Assembly (NCBI RefSeq): GCF_021789315.1
Contig: NZ_CP084561.1
Location: 3,286,001-3,350,000 of the forward strand
Length of the DNA stretch: 64,000 bases
DNA from: Arthrobacter sp. FW305-BF8
GTDB taxonomy: Bacteria > Actinomycetota > Actinomycetes > Actinomycetales > Micrococcaceae
Direction: 5' to 3'
Below are positions 17,604 to 27,089 of the stretch, piece after piece; within the stretch, counting starts at the first letter, position 1; the number at the start of each line of letters is the position of its first letter. The position numbers were made by a program, and so were the translations under genes. Under the pieces are notes generated by a model. That model was not told the origin of the DNA and did no database searches. It saw only the letters and a program-made list of their open reading frames with translations.

Positions 17604-18968
17604 GTGAGAAGAGAACCAATCGAACTGGCAGCTGTGGCCACCGCGGCAGTCCCCGGACTGAGCCCGACTGCAGTGAGCTCTGCCCCGGATGACCCGGCAG
17701 ACTTTGATTCGGCCCTCCTTCTTGATGCCGAAGGCAAGCGCTGGCGCGTCCGCTCACCCCGGCACGCGGAAGCAAGCACCAGGCTGGAGACGGAGTTCCT
17801 GGTACTGCGTGCTTTCGCGCCCGCCATCCGGGCCGAACTGCCGTTTCTCATGCCGACCGTGGCCGGCACCGTCCGGCAGCAGGACCTGACCACCTTCGTG
17901 TACTCCCACCTCCAAGGCACCACTCGCACCGTCGAAGAGCTGACGGCGGGCCCGCAGGAGCTGGCGAAGGAGATCGGCACCGCACTGGCGGCCATACATG
18001 ACCTGCCCCGCGCGCTGGTGAGCAACGCCGACCTTCCCAGTTACACCCCGAACGAGTTCCGGCAGCGCAGGCTCAACGAACTCGACATGGCCGCGACCAC
18101 GGGCAAGATTCCAGCCCTCCTGCTCCGCCGCTGGGAGCACGCCATGGAAGACGTCTCGCTGTGGCGTTTCAACCCCTGCGTGGTGCACGGCGACCTGCAC
18201 GAGGACAACCTGCTGGTCGAGGATCACCGCGTCACCGCAGTCACCGGCTGGACCGACCTGCGCATCGGCGATCCCGCGGACGACCTCGCGTGGCTCGTAG
18301 CATCCAATGAGCACGAATTCGTCGACGCCGTGGTCAAGCACTACACCGCGAAGCGCCGCGATGCGCCGGACAACCACCTGCTGCGCCGCGCCGCGCTCTC
18401 GGCCGAGTTTGCGCTGGCCCAGTACCTCGTCAAGGGCATCGCGGCGGCCGACGCCGACATGATCGCCGAGGCCGAAGGCATGCTTTCCACACTGGCAGAC
18501 GACATCGCCGAATACGGCGGCCAGCCCATCAGCGTGGAACCGCTGCCCCCGGCGAAGCCCGACTCCCCGCCAAGCGGCCAGGCACCGGCCGCTCCCGGTC
18601 TGGTGGATGCCCCGGCGGCCACCGACATCTCGGAGGCTATGCCCGCGGTCCACGTCACTCCCATCCCCGTCCAGGTCACGCCCATCCCCGTCGACGTGAC
18701 ACCGGTCCCGGTCGAGGTGACACCCATCCCGGCCGACGGGGGGAACGCCGGGGGCACCACCGACCAGCCGTCAGGGCAGGACGCCTCGGATAACGCACGG
18801 GAGGATGATGCGGCATTGGATGACGCGGCGGAGGATGCCGGCGCATCTGACAGTGCCCAATCGACCGGTGCGGAAGACGGGCCGCACGACGAGGCCCAGG
18901 CTCCGAAGCCCTCTGGCGCCGACACCTCCACCGTTGCCCTCACGGTGGTCGACGCGAAGACGACCTAG
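17604..18968 (+). CDS. Aminoglycoside/macrolide phosphotransferase-like protein with VTPIPV repeat tail
   Basis: A 454-residue kinase-fold protein. The APH domain (about 20-300) shows the ATP-site start WRVRSPRHAEA and the Brenner motif HGDLHEDNLL near residue 195. The following motif reads VTGWTDLRIGDPADD, where active APH enzymes have IDW; the metal-binding Asp is replaced by Gly, although a second Asp follows. Residues 300-454 are low-complexity, with repeats HVTPIPVQVTPIPVDVTPVP followed by an acidic Asp/Ala region. Start GTG 17604. It lies between nudC and adnB on the opposite strand. Mycobacteria carry an APH-like gene near uvrD2, so it may be ancestral. Activity and substrate are unknown; it could be a pseudokinase. 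Confidence 0.75.
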   Translation: MRREPIELAAVATAAVPGLSPTAVSSAPDDPADFDSALLLDAEGKRWRVRSPRHAEASTRLETEFLVLRAFAPAIRAELPFLMPTVAGTVRQQDLTTFVYSHLQGTTRTVEELTAGPQELAKEIGTALAAIHDLPRALVSNADLPSYTPNEFRQRRLNELDMAATTGKIPALLLRRWEHAMEDVSLWRFNPCVVHGDLHEDNLLVEDHRVTAVTGWTDLRIGDPADDLAWLVASNEHEFVDAVVKHYTAKRRDAPDNHLLRRAALSAEFALAQYLVKGIAAADADMIAEAEGMLSTLADDIAEYGGQPISVEPLPPAKPDSPPSGQAPAAPGLVDAPAATDISEAMPAVHVTPIPVQVTPIPVDVTPVPVEVTPIPADGGNAGGTTDQPSGQDASDNAREDDAALDDAAEDAGASDSAQSTGAEDGPHDEAQAPKPSGADTSTVALTVVDAKTT

Positions 18969-21900
18969 CCTTCCAGGGCGGCGGCCACGATCCCTTCCAG
19001 CTCGGTGCCTGACGCGAGGTCGTGCGGGCGCACCACATGGTTGTCCGCCACGTAGAAGAAGGCAGCCCGGACCTCTTCCAGCGGCACGCCCTTGAGCCTG
19101 GCCCAGGCCAGCCGATAAACAGCCAACTGGATGCTCTTGGTCTTCAGTTGCCCTGCCGACGGCCGGCGGCCGGTCTTCCAGTCCACGAGGTCCCAGCCGC
19201 CGTCGGCGTCCCGGAACACTGCGTCGATTCGGCCGCGGACAACGACGTCGCCGATCCGGGTCTCCACGGGGACCTCCACATACGCGGGCGATCTGTGCGC
19301 CCACCGGGAGTTCCTGAAGGTAGCCACCATGTCGTCCAGGCCGTAGGCCTCGTCAATGTGGTTGTCAGAGCCGGGCGCTTCACCGAGATCCAGCATGCCC
19401 GCTGTTCCAAAGTACTCTTCCACCCAGGCATGGAAGGCAGTGCCCTTCCGGGCGGACATGCCCGGTTCTCGAGGGACAGGCCTCCTGAGCCGCTGCACCA
19501 CGGCCTCGGCGTCCTCCCCCAGGTCCACCAGGGTGGACGCTGAAATGTGCCCCGGCAGGTGTACGTCGCGGCTCCTGGCCCGCCTGGCACGGCGTTCCAG
19601 AAGGAGGGCGGCTTCGCGTTCCCAGCCTGCCGCCTGGGGGCGGAGCCCCTGGCCCGCGGGGAGCCCCGGCGTACCGGCTTCCACCGCGGCGATCTCGGCG
19701 AGCAGCCGCTCCGCGGCTCGGTCCATCGCTTCCCGCCGTCCCGGCACAAGCCGCAACCGGTTCCCGCTGCGGGGGTCCACAGGTCCTTCCAGCGGATCAT
19801 ACGGCCAGGCCGCCACCTCCAGCTCCCGGGTCAGGGGACTTTCCTGTGGCAGGGATTCCTCGTCGACAGAGCCAGGGTGGATTTCCGCAGTTTCTTGTTC
19901 TGCCAGGGGCGCCAGCTCGGCGAGGAACGGCGACATCTCCGCTATCCCGCCACGTCCACCCACCCAGGCCCCACTGGATACCCAGAGCACGTGCTTGGCC
20001 CGGGTGTAGGCAACGTAGGCCAGCCTCCGTTCCTCAGCCTCCCCGTGGGCCTGGACGTCGGCCTTGAACATCTTCTCGGCGTCCAGCCACCCTTTCTGGT
20101 CCGGCTGGTCGAGATCCCACTGCGGAAGGTCGGCACGGTCCCCGCGCAGAGGCCAGGGCAGGGCCGCGGAGCCACTGCTCCACCTCGAGTCACGGCTGCT
20201 GGGGAACGCGCCCGAGTTCAGGCCGGGCACGAACACGACGTCCCATTCGAGACCCTTCGAGGCGTGCACGGTCAGAAGCTGCACGGCCTCGTGGTTGACG
20301 TCCGCGGGCGGCACGTCCAGGCCGCCCTCCTCCGATGCCGCCGCTTCCAGCCACGAAAGGAAGGCCAGGACGTCCACCCGGTGGGATGTCTGCAGGAACC
20401 CGGCGGCCGCGTCCTGGAACGCATCCAGGTTCCGCCGCGCCTGGTGGATGCTGAAGCCGGGCCTCGCGGCGACCTCGATGTCCAGCAGCATGGCCCGTTC
20501 GACCTCGCCCAGCAGGGTTGTCAGGTCTTCCCCCATCAAGGCCCGGAGCTGCCGCAGCTCCGTGCCCAGGCGCTGCAGCCGCTCCAGTGCAAGAGGGGTC
20601 AGGCTGCGGCCGTGCGCGGACGTCCACCCTTCCTTGGGCAGCCAGTCCAAGGCTTCGACGAGGCTTGCGGCATCGGTGATGTCGCCCTCGATAACGACGT
20701 CGGCGGCCTCCGGATCCTCGTCACCGGACGGATCGCTTCCGGCCAGGCCGCGGCCAGAATCAATCATGCCGCGGCCGTTTTCAATCATGCCGCGGCGCCG
20801 GGCCAGGAATGCGGACCAGTCCCGGAACGCCATGAGGTCGGCCGGACCGATCCGCCACCGCGCTCCGGCCAGGAGCCGCATCAAGGAATCCGACCGGCCT
20901 GGGTCGGCCAGGACCCTCAGCGTGGACACCAGGTCCACAATTTCGGGAGTGTCCAGCAGGCCTCCGAGTCCCACGATTTCGTACGGGATGCCTGTGGCCT
21001 CGAACTCCTTGCGGAGGCATTCCATCTGTGCGCGCCTGCGGCACAGGACGGCCATGGCCGGCTGGATGGGCGGTTCCGAGGAGGAACCGTCGAAATCCGT
21101 GGCCCTGAATCTGAGGAGGTCCTTGGCGATCGCCGCTGCTTCGTCTTCGTCGGTGGCAAAACGGCCGATGACCACCCGGCCCTGCACCGCCGCGGGGCTG
21201 GGCTGCAGCGCAGGCACCTCCACCGCCGCGCTGGAGGACCTTTGCCCGGCGGGCCCGGCCTGGGCCGCGGCGGCGCTGAGCGGCGCCGAGATCAGGTTGG
21301 CCGCGGCCAGGATGTTGCGGCCGTTCCGCCAGGCAGTAGTCAAGTATGAAACGGGGGCGGGACGCCGGGACGCCGTCCCTGACTGCCCGTCGTCGCAGAC
21401 CGGAAACTCGTTGACGAAGTGGAACAGCTGCCCGGCAGACGCCCCGCGGAAGCCGTAGATGGACTGGTTCGGATCACCCACGGCCGTGACGGCGTGGCCG
21501 TCCCCGAAGAGCCTGGAGAACAGCACCAGCTGGGCGTGCGACGTGTCCTGGAATTCGTCCAGGAGCACCACCTTGTAGCGCTGGCGCTCCATCTCGGCGG
21601 CCAGGGGCACCTCGCGGGCCACGCGTGCCGCGAGCGCCACGAGGTCGCCGAAGTCAAGGGCTCCGCGCGCTCTTTTGGCTTCGGCGTACCGCCCCACGAG
21701 CTCCGCCACGCTTGCCCGTGTCCGGAGCATGGCTCCGAGTTCGCCGGCGGCCTGGCTGGGGTTCTTCTTTGCCCCTGCCGCATATGGCAGGGCCTCGAAC
21801 TCGGCGAGCCGCTGCATCAGCCAGTCCTGGACACCGTCCGGCTCCTGGAGGTGTTCCGCGCACTCCCCCGCGAGCTGAATGACGGCTTTGACGAGGGTGG

Positions 21901-22432
21901 ACTTGGCCACCCTGAAGTGCGAGTACTCGCCGTCGAACGCTTCAACCACCTCACTGGCCAGCTGCCAGGCCTGTGCGCCGCCGAGCAGCACGACATCCCG
22001 CTCGATTCCGAGGCGCAGGCCGTAGTCGGAGACGATGCCGCTGGCAAACGAGTGGTAGGTGGAAACCTTCGGTTCCAGGGCATCGCCGCTGAGCAGTGCC
22101 CCTGCAGCGGCGCCCCCGGGGTCACCGGGGGTCCGCTGCAGGGCACTGAGCTTGGCGCGGATGCGGCTCGCCAGCTCCCCGGCAGCTTTCCGCGTGAAGG
22201 TCACACCGAGGACTTCCTCCGGCCTGACCCAGCCGTTCGCGACCAGCCAGACAACGCGGTCGGCCATGGTGGCAGTCTTGCCCGAGCCCGCGCCGGCGAT
22301 GACGAGCCGGGGCGCAAGCGGCGAGGAGATGATGGCCGACTGTTCCGCGGTGGGCAGGTTTTTCTCCCCCAGCAGGACGGTCAACTCTTCGGGACTGAAT
22401 CTGGGCTCGGGCAGCTCCGCCGTCCGGCTCAT
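18965..22432 (-). CDS. adnB: AdnB-type helicase-nuclease subunit
   Basis: The lead motor and nuclease of the AdnAB complex, which resects double-strand DNA ends in actinobacteria. About 1155 residues. Walker A AGAGSGKT lies near residue 50, motif II LLDEFQDTSHAQLVLFSRLF near 290, and motif VI YVAYTRAKHVLW near 825. The C-terminal RecB-like nuclease shows GRIDAVFRD, DLVDWKTGRRP and QLAVYRLAW. The open frame runs back to 22468, but ATG 22432 overlaps the adnA stop as ATGA and starts MSRTAELPEP, so it is preferred. It follows adnA in the same operon, and its intact motor motifs fit AdnB rather than AdnA. Confidence 0.92.
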   Translation of the reverse strand: MSRTAELPEPRFSPEELTVLLGEKNLPTAEQSAIISSPLAPRLVIAGAGSGKTATMADRVVWLVANGWVRPEEVLGVTFTRKAAGELASRIRAKLSALQRTPGDPGGAAAGALLSGDALEPKVSTYHSFASGIVSDYGLRLGIERDVVLLGGAQAWQLASEVVEAFDGEYSHFRVAKSTLVKAVIQLAGECAEHLQEPDGVQDWLMQRLAEFEALPYAAGAKKNPSQAAGELGAMLRTRASVAELVGRYAEAKRARGALDFGDLVALAARVAREVPLAAEMERQRYKVVLLDEFQDTSHAQLVLFSRLFGDGHAVTAVGDPNQSIYGFRGASAGQLFHFVNEFPVCDDGQSGTASRRPAPVSYLTTAWRNGRNILAAANLISAPLSAAAAQAGPAGQRSSSAAVEVPALQPSPAAVQGRVVIGRFATDEDEAAAIAKDLLRFRATDFDGSSSEPPIQPAMAVLCRRRAQMECLRKEFEATGIPYEIVGLGGLLDTPEIVDLVSTLRVLADPGRSDSLMRLLAGARWRIGPADLMAFRDWSAFLARRRGMIENGRGMIDSGRGLAGSDPSGDEDPEAADVVIEGDITDAASLVEALDWLPKEGWTSAHGRSLTPLALERLQRLGTELRQLRALMGEDLTTLLGEVERAMLLDIEVAARPGFSIHQARRNLDAFQDAAAGFLQTSHRVDVLAFLSWLEAAASEEGGLDVPPADVNHEAVQLLTVHASKGLEWDVVFVPGLNSGAFPSSRDSRWSSGSAALPWPLRGDRADLPQWDLDQPDQKGWLDAEKMFKADVQAHGEAEERRLAYVAYTRAKHVLWVSSGAWVGGRGGIAEMSPFLAELAPLAEQETAEIHPGSVDEESLPQESPLTRELEVAAWPYDPLEGPVDPRSGNRLRLVPGRREAMDRAAERLLAEIAAVEAGTPGLPAGQGLRPQAAGWEREAALLLERRARRARSRDVHLPGHISASTLVDLGEDAEAVVQRLRRPVPREPGMSARKGTAFHAWVEEYFGTAGMLDLGEAPGSDNHIDEAYGLDDMVATFRNSRWAHRSPAYVEVPVETRIGDVVVRGRIDAVFRDADGGWDLVDWKTGRRPSAGQLKTKSIQLAVYRLAWARLKGVPLEEVRAAFFYVADNHVVRPHDLASGTELEGIVAAALEG

Positions 22433-25400
22433 TCGGTAACCTGCTTTCCCCGCGCACACAGCGGACATACTTCCGGCAACCGGCAGCCGGGGCCGCCGAA
22501 ACCGGCCTTGGCCGCATCGTGCCGGGCTTCAAATTCGTAGCCGGACATCACCGCGGCTGCGTCGTTCACCATTTCCATCGCCCAGTTGTCCGCCGGATCC
22601 AGGGGATCCTGGTGCTGGATACCCGGGCTCTTGGTGGTTGTGCCCAGCTGGGCCAGCACGGCGCCGCCGGGCTGCGGATCGGCCCCGGATGCGGCGGCGG
22701 CACCAAAACCGCCGGCCAGAACGGCCGCCTGGTAGGCGCCCAGCTGCGGGTGCCTGCCCAGTTCGGCCTTGCCCGGCTGCCGTTTGCCCGTCTTGAGGTC
22801 GACAATCACCAGCCGCCCTTCGCCATCGATCTCCAGCCGGTCCACCTGTCCGCGCAGGACGGCTGACCGGGGTCCTGCATCGGTGGGAACATCACCGCGT
22901 GGCACAGCGCCGGGCTCGGGCAGACTCACCTCGAAGTCCTGCTCGACGCCGGCCAGGCGCCGGCCCTCGCTGCGCATGACCAGGATGTACTGCGCGAGTT
23001 TCCGGACCATGGCTTCCGCCCTGCGGAAGTCGAGTTTGCCTTCCCAGTTGTCCTTCATGCCCAGGGTGGGCCAGCGCTGGACGAGTTCGGCAAGGTATTC
23101 AGCTCCGCTGGCGTCGGGGAGGTCCTGGGCGATGGCGTGCACCAGGGTGCCGAGGCTGCGGGCGAAGTCCGTTGCTGCCTCGCCCCCGGCGGCCTGGACG
23201 AACCAGTCCAGCGGCGATTTCTGCACCGATTCCACCTTGGACGGCGACACGTAGACGGTGCCGCCCGGAGGCACAACCCGGTCCACGGACGTCAGTGGGG
23301 CCAGCCCCCACCAGGTATCCGGATGGGCTCCGGGAACTTGCGGCTCCGCCGAGGCAAGCCGGGCCAGGACGCGCACGGCCTCGTCCGCTTCTGTGGCCAG
23401 CCTGCCGTCCAGCTGGGCGTACTGGCGGAGTTCGGCCACGAGCGCTCGCAGCGTCAGGGGCCGTTCCACCGGGGTGTAGCCGCGCCCCTCCTGGTCCGGC
23501 AGCAGCGGCGCGACGTAGTCCAGGAAGGAGGACGGCTGCTCATCTTCCGACGACACGGCGGTGCACAGCAGCACGTCCTTGGCCCGGGACACCGCCGTGG
23601 AAAAGCTGCGGAGTTCGTCGTAGCGGATCTCCCGCAGCCGGCTCAGCGGGCCGAGCTGGAGCGCATACTCCACGCCATGTTCTACGGCGTCCGCGAACAG
23701 TGTGCTGCCAAGGAGCTCGCCGCGGAGGCGGGTATTGGGCCAGACGCCCTCCTGCAGGCCGGCGACGATGACGAACGGCCATTCCCGGCCTGCGGCGCTG
23801 GCAGGCGTCATGAGCTCAACGGCGTCGTCAACCTGGGCACGCGCCGCGAGGGTGTCCATGGGCAGTTCCTGGTTGAGCAGGTATTCGAGGAACTGTTCGG
23901 GGCCGGATCCGGGCATCTGGTCCACGTAGCGCTCGGCCGTGTGGAACAGCGCCATCATGGCGTCCAGGTCCCGGTCCGCGCGCGCTCCAACCAGCCCGCC
24001 GGCAAGGGCGGCGGCCGTCCATGCCGCCGCGAGGCCGGTGGAGTGCCAGAGGGCCCACAGCACTGTCTCTGCATTCGCTCCGGGGGCAGCAACGGCCTTC
24101 CGGCCGGCCTGGATCATCCGTGCGATCCTGCGGGCCGAGCGTCCCTCGATGCCGAGTGAGCCTAGCGCGCCGGGTTCAAGGAGCGCCTCCACCAGCAGGG
24201 AATCGCTGGAGCGGCCGCCGCCGCCCAGCAGTTCCTCCCGCCGGAGCGACTGCCTGAGCCTGCGCAGCTCGAGGGAAGTTGCCCCGCCGATCCGGGAGGT
24301 CAGCAACGACACCGCGGATTCCGGCGTAAGGACTTCCGGATCCAGAGCCACCGCGTAGGCGTCGAGCAGCGGACGGACGGCCACTTCATCGCGAACAGCA
24401 GATTCAGCCACCGGGATCCGCACCGGAATCCCCTGGCCGGAGAGATAGCGCTGCAGCTGGCTGAGCTGGCCGCCGTTCCGGACAATGACGGCAATGTCCT
24501 CGAACGACCGCCCGTCCCTGAGATGCGCCTCGAGAATCCTTTGGGCCACGTAGCGCAGTTCGTGCACCGCGGAGGGCAGAAGGTGCGCTTCCACGGTGCC
24601 GCCTGCCGGCGGGGTGGCGTCAGCGGGCTCCCCGGCAATATCAGCAGGGTCGGACCCAACCGGGTCCAGACGGCGTGCGAGCTGGCCGCCTGCGCGGAGA
24701 GAAATCCGGTCCGCCACACCGAGCCAGGCCCGGGCTACTGCCGGCTGATGGCGGTGGGCACGGGACAGCGGCTTCTCAAGGGCTGTCCGTTCCTCGCCGC
24801 CGAGCAGGGCCGGGAGCTCAGCCACGAGGTCCGGCCGCGCTCCGCGGAACCCCTGTACCACCGTGTCCGGTGCGGACGTCACGTAGACATCCTTGCCGGC
24901 GGCCACATCGGCCAGGAGTTCGAAGACGGCTGGATTGGCTTCCTGGATGTCGTCCACAAGAATCAGCTGGAGACGGTCGCGTTCAGCCGCCAGGAAGTCC
25001 GGGAAATCCTGAAAGAGCTGGCGGGCTGCCGTGATGATGCCCGCGGGATCGAACGCCTCCGGCATGCGGAGGTCGAGGACATCGCGGTACTCGGCGTAGA
25101 GCGCGGCAGCGGCGATCCAGTCCGGCCGTCCGCAGGCGTGGCCCAGGCCAGCGAGGTCCTCGGCGGTGCGGCCCGACTCTGTGATCCGGTCGAAGAGCTG
25201 GCGGACCTCGTGCCGGAACCCGCGCGTAGGCAGGGCGGCCGTGAGGTCATCGGGCCAGGGCAGGCCGAGGCCCGGCAGGGCGTGGCCCTCGAGCAGCTCC
25301 TTGATAATGAGGTCCTGCTCAGGGCCTGACAAGAGCCGCGGTGCCTTCGACAGCGGAAGGAGCCCTTCCGCCTTGGCACGGCGGATGAGGTCAAAGGCAT

Positions 25401-25821
25401 ACGCTGCCCAGGTGCGGGCCGGGGTGGTGCTCAGGCTCCGGTTCAGCCTGGCAGTAAACCGGTCCCGCAGGGTGTCGGCCGCGAGCCGTCCGGGGGCGAG
25501 AATAAGGATTCGCTCGGGGTCCACCCCTTCCGCCTCCACCCTACGGATTGCCGCTTCGATGAGCACGGTGGATTTGCCGGTGCCGGGCGCCCCGGGGACC
25601 AGTACGGGGCCAGCTCCCCGGGGCACTTCGACGGCGGCCCGCTGGTCCGCTGTGAGGACCAGAAGCCGGGAGTGCACCTGGCGAGGGGGCAGCAAACGAA
25701 GACCCGCAGGGCGAAACGGGGCGGCGGAGAAAGAGTCCGCGTGGTCCCGCTCCGAAGTGAGTGCGGAAGCCTGATCGTCGGTGGTTTGATCGTCGGCGGT
25801 CTGATCGAGTGTTGCGGTCAC
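22429..25821 (-). CDS. adnA: AdnA-type helicase-nuclease subunit
   Basis: Partner of AdnB in DNA end resection, 1130 residues. Walker A APGTGKS lies near residue 82. Motif II reads LVDDIQEA, with Asp in place of the catalytic Glu, which suggests a weak ATPase motor as known for AdnA. The C-terminal nuclease has LRGQVDRLEIDG, IVDLKTGKR and QLGAYQAAVL. The final residues contain CRLPEVCPLC, which fits three ligands of the AddB/AdnA 4Fe-4S staple. GTG 25821 overlaps the upstream alkyltransferase-like stop as GTGA; the adnB start overlaps its own stop. The position first in the pair and the degenerate motor support AdnA. Confidence 0.9.
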   Translation of the reverse strand: MTATLDQTADDQTTDDQASALTSERDHADSFSAAPFRPAGLRLLPPRQVHSRLLVLTADQRAAVEVPRGAGPVLVPGAPGTGKSTVLIEAAIRRVEAEGVDPERILILAPGRLAADTLRDRFTARLNRSLSTTPARTWAAYAFDLIRRAKAEGLLPLSKAPRLLSGPEQDLIIKELLEGHALPGLGLPWPDDLTAALPTRGFRHEVRQLFDRITESGRTAEDLAGLGHACGRPDWIAAAALYAEYRDVLDLRMPEAFDPAGIITAARQLFQDFPDFLAAERDRLQLILVDDIQEANPAVFELLADVAAGKDVYVTSAPDTVVQGFRGARPDLVAELPALLGGEERTALEKPLSRAHRHQPAVARAWLGVADRISLRAGGQLARRLDPVGSDPADIAGEPADATPPAGGTVEAHLLPSAVHELRYVAQRILEAHLRDGRSFEDIAVIVRNGGQLSQLQRYLSGQGIPVRIPVAESAVRDEVAVRPLLDAYAVALDPEVLTPESAVSLLTSRIGGATSLELRRLRQSLRREELLGGGGRSSDSLLVEALLEPGALGSLGIEGRSARRIARMIQAGRKAVAAPGANAETVLWALWHSTGLAAAWTAAALAGGLVGARADRDLDAMMALFHTAERYVDQMPGSGPEQFLEYLLNQELPMDTLAARAQVDDAVELMTPASAAGREWPFVIVAGLQEGVWPNTRLRGELLGSTLFADAVEHGVEYALQLGPLSRLREIRYDELRSFSTAVSRAKDVLLCTAVSSEDEQPSSFLDYVAPLLPDQEGRGYTPVERPLTLRALVAELRQYAQLDGRLATEADEAVRVLARLASAEPQVPGAHPDTWWGLAPLTSVDRVVPPGGTVYVSPSKVESVQKSPLDWFVQAAGGEAATDFARSLGTLVHAIAQDLPDASGAEYLAELVQRWPTLGMKDNWEGKLDFRRAEAMVRKLAQYILVMRSEGRRLAGVEQDFEVSLPEPGAVPRGDVPTDAGPRSAVLRGQVDRLEIDGEGRLVIVDLKTGKRQPGKAELGRHPQLGAYQAAVLAGGFGAAAASGADPQPGGAVLAQLGTTTKSPGIQHQDPLDPADNWAMEMVNDAAAVMSGYEFEARHDAAKAGFGGPGCRLPEVCPLCARGKQVTE

Positions 25822-26234
25822 ACCGACATTCCATCACCCGGGACTGACAATTTTCGCAGCGACGCTTCCAGCCGCTCTGCAATTCCATCCAGGGCGTCAA
25901 AATCGGCGTCCGAGGGCGACCACCGCGCGGCGGTCAGATCCACGCGCCACCGTCCTTCGCCCGTCCTCGCAAACTCGCGATGGTCCCCGCGCAGGGGCGT
26001 GCCCTCCTGCAGGTAGTACCTGAGGGCCTCGGACTCATGGCCCTCCGGGGCCAGCCCGCTGGCCCGCAGGACCCGCCACCATGGCACGCCGCTGCCGTGA
26101 TGACTCAGCACCGACCCCACCTGCCGCGGCCCTCCGGCGCCGAGAAGCTCAGCGATGTCGCCATAAGCCACCGCCGATCCGGCCGGAATGAGGTCAACCA
26201 CCGCCAAAACCGCTTCCACGTACTCCGCCCGCAT
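25818..26234 (-). CDS. Alkyltransferase-like protein (MGMT family, no active-site Cys)
   Basis: A 138-residue protein with the DNA-binding fold of O6-alkylguanine-DNA alkyltransferases (IPAGSAVAYGDIAELLGAGG, RQVGSVLSHH). Where active enzymes have PCHR it reads VPWWRVLRASG, so the acceptor Cys is Trp. It therefore belongs to the ATL group, which flips out alkylated guanine and directs the lesion to nucleotide-excision repair. The ORF ends in GTGA, overlapping the adnA start by four bases. It is the first gene of the ATL-adnA-adnB operon and diverges from the exonuclease gene. Confidence 0.88.
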   Translation of the reverse strand: MRAEYVEAVLAVVDLIPAGSAVAYGDIAELLGAGGPRQVGSVLSHHGSGVPWWRVLRASGLAPEGHESEALRYYLQEGTPLRGDHREFARTGEGRWRVDLTAARWSPSDADFDALDGIAERLEASLRKLSVPGDGMSV

Positions 26235-26346
26235 GCCCTCAGACTATCGGCCGGCGCGCACCAGCAGCCACGAGGACGGGCGCCGTGTGCCTCTTCCCTC
26301 AGCGTGTCTTCCCACACCCTGCCGGACACGCGCGGGGCAAGGACCT

Positions 26347-26373
26347 TGACTGTCGGTGCCTCCGGGTAATTTG
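26347..26373 (+). promoter_or_regulatory. Candidate promoter of the DEDDh exonuclease gene
   Basis: TTGACT (26347-26352) and TAATTT (26368-26373) are spaced by 15 bases. The -10 box ends 5 bases before ATG 26379, so the transcript may be leaderless or nearly so. The short spacer lowers confidence. Confidence 0.4.
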
Positions 26374-26378
26374 GAGCC

Positions 26379-27089
26379 ATGAGCACTTGGAACACTCTCC
26401 CCCGAGCCGCGTTCGACCTCGAAACCACGGGACGCAACTCCCGTGCCGCCAGGATCGTGACGGCTTCTGTCACCGTGGTGGACAGTTCCGGGAACGTGAT
26501 TCGCGAGCATGAGTGGCTGGCTGATCCGGGCGTCGAGATTCCGGCCGAGGCCAGCGAAATCCACGGGATCACCACCGAACACGCACGCAGCCATGGCCGG
26601 CCTGCGGCCGAGGTCACCAAGGAAGTCGCTGCAGTGCTTCAAGGGCTCTTCGACGACGGCGTCCCGGTGATCGCGTTCAACGCCAGCTACGACTTCACCG
26701 TCCTGGCCGCTGAGTCGGCCCGCTACGGCGTACCGCAACTGAGCCGGTTCCCCGTTCTGGACCCGTACATCATGAATAAGCAGGTGGACCGGTACCGGAA
26801 GGGCAAACGGACGCTGACCGCCCTGTGCGAGGAGTATGGCGTGGACCTGGAGAACGCCCACACATCGGCCGCGGACGCCTTGGCGACGCTGCGCATGCTC
26901 GATGCCATGGCCGGCAAGTTCCCCAAGCTGAACATGCCGGCCAGCCAGCTGCACCAGCTTCAGGTGGACTGGGCCGTGAGCCAGGCCGCCGACTTCCAGC
27001 AGTACCTCCGCAAGACCAAACCGGCCGCAGTCATCGAGGGCGACTGGCCGGTCCTGCCGCCGGAGGACGCCAGCCGCGGCGGCTTCTAG
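26379..27089 (+). CDS. DnaQ-like 3'-5' exonuclease (DEDDh)
   Basis: A 236-residue single-domain exonuclease of the RNase T/DnaQ fold. ExoI AAFDLETTG gives Asp and Glu near residue 13. ExoII is FNASYDFTVL (about 95). ExoIII is NAHTSAADALATL, the His and Asp of the DEDDh class, at about 163. It is shorter than the DNA polymerase III epsilon subunits that carry a clamp motif, so it is more likely a stand-alone repair or RNA-processing exonuclease. It diverges from the ATL-adnA-adnB operon, which fits DNA maintenance. The exact substrate cannot be told. Confidence 0.88.
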   Translation: MSTWNTLPRAAFDLETTGRNSRAARIVTASVTVVDSSGNVIREHEWLADPGVEIPAEASEIHGITTEHARSHGRPAAEVTKEVAAVLQGLFDDGVPVIAFNASYDFTVLAAESARYGVPQLSRFPVLDPYIMNKQVDRYRKGKRTLTALCEEYGVDLENAHTSAADALATLRMLDAMAGKFPKLNMPASQLHQLQVDWAVSQAADFQQYLRKTKPAAVIEGDWPVLPPEDASRGGF

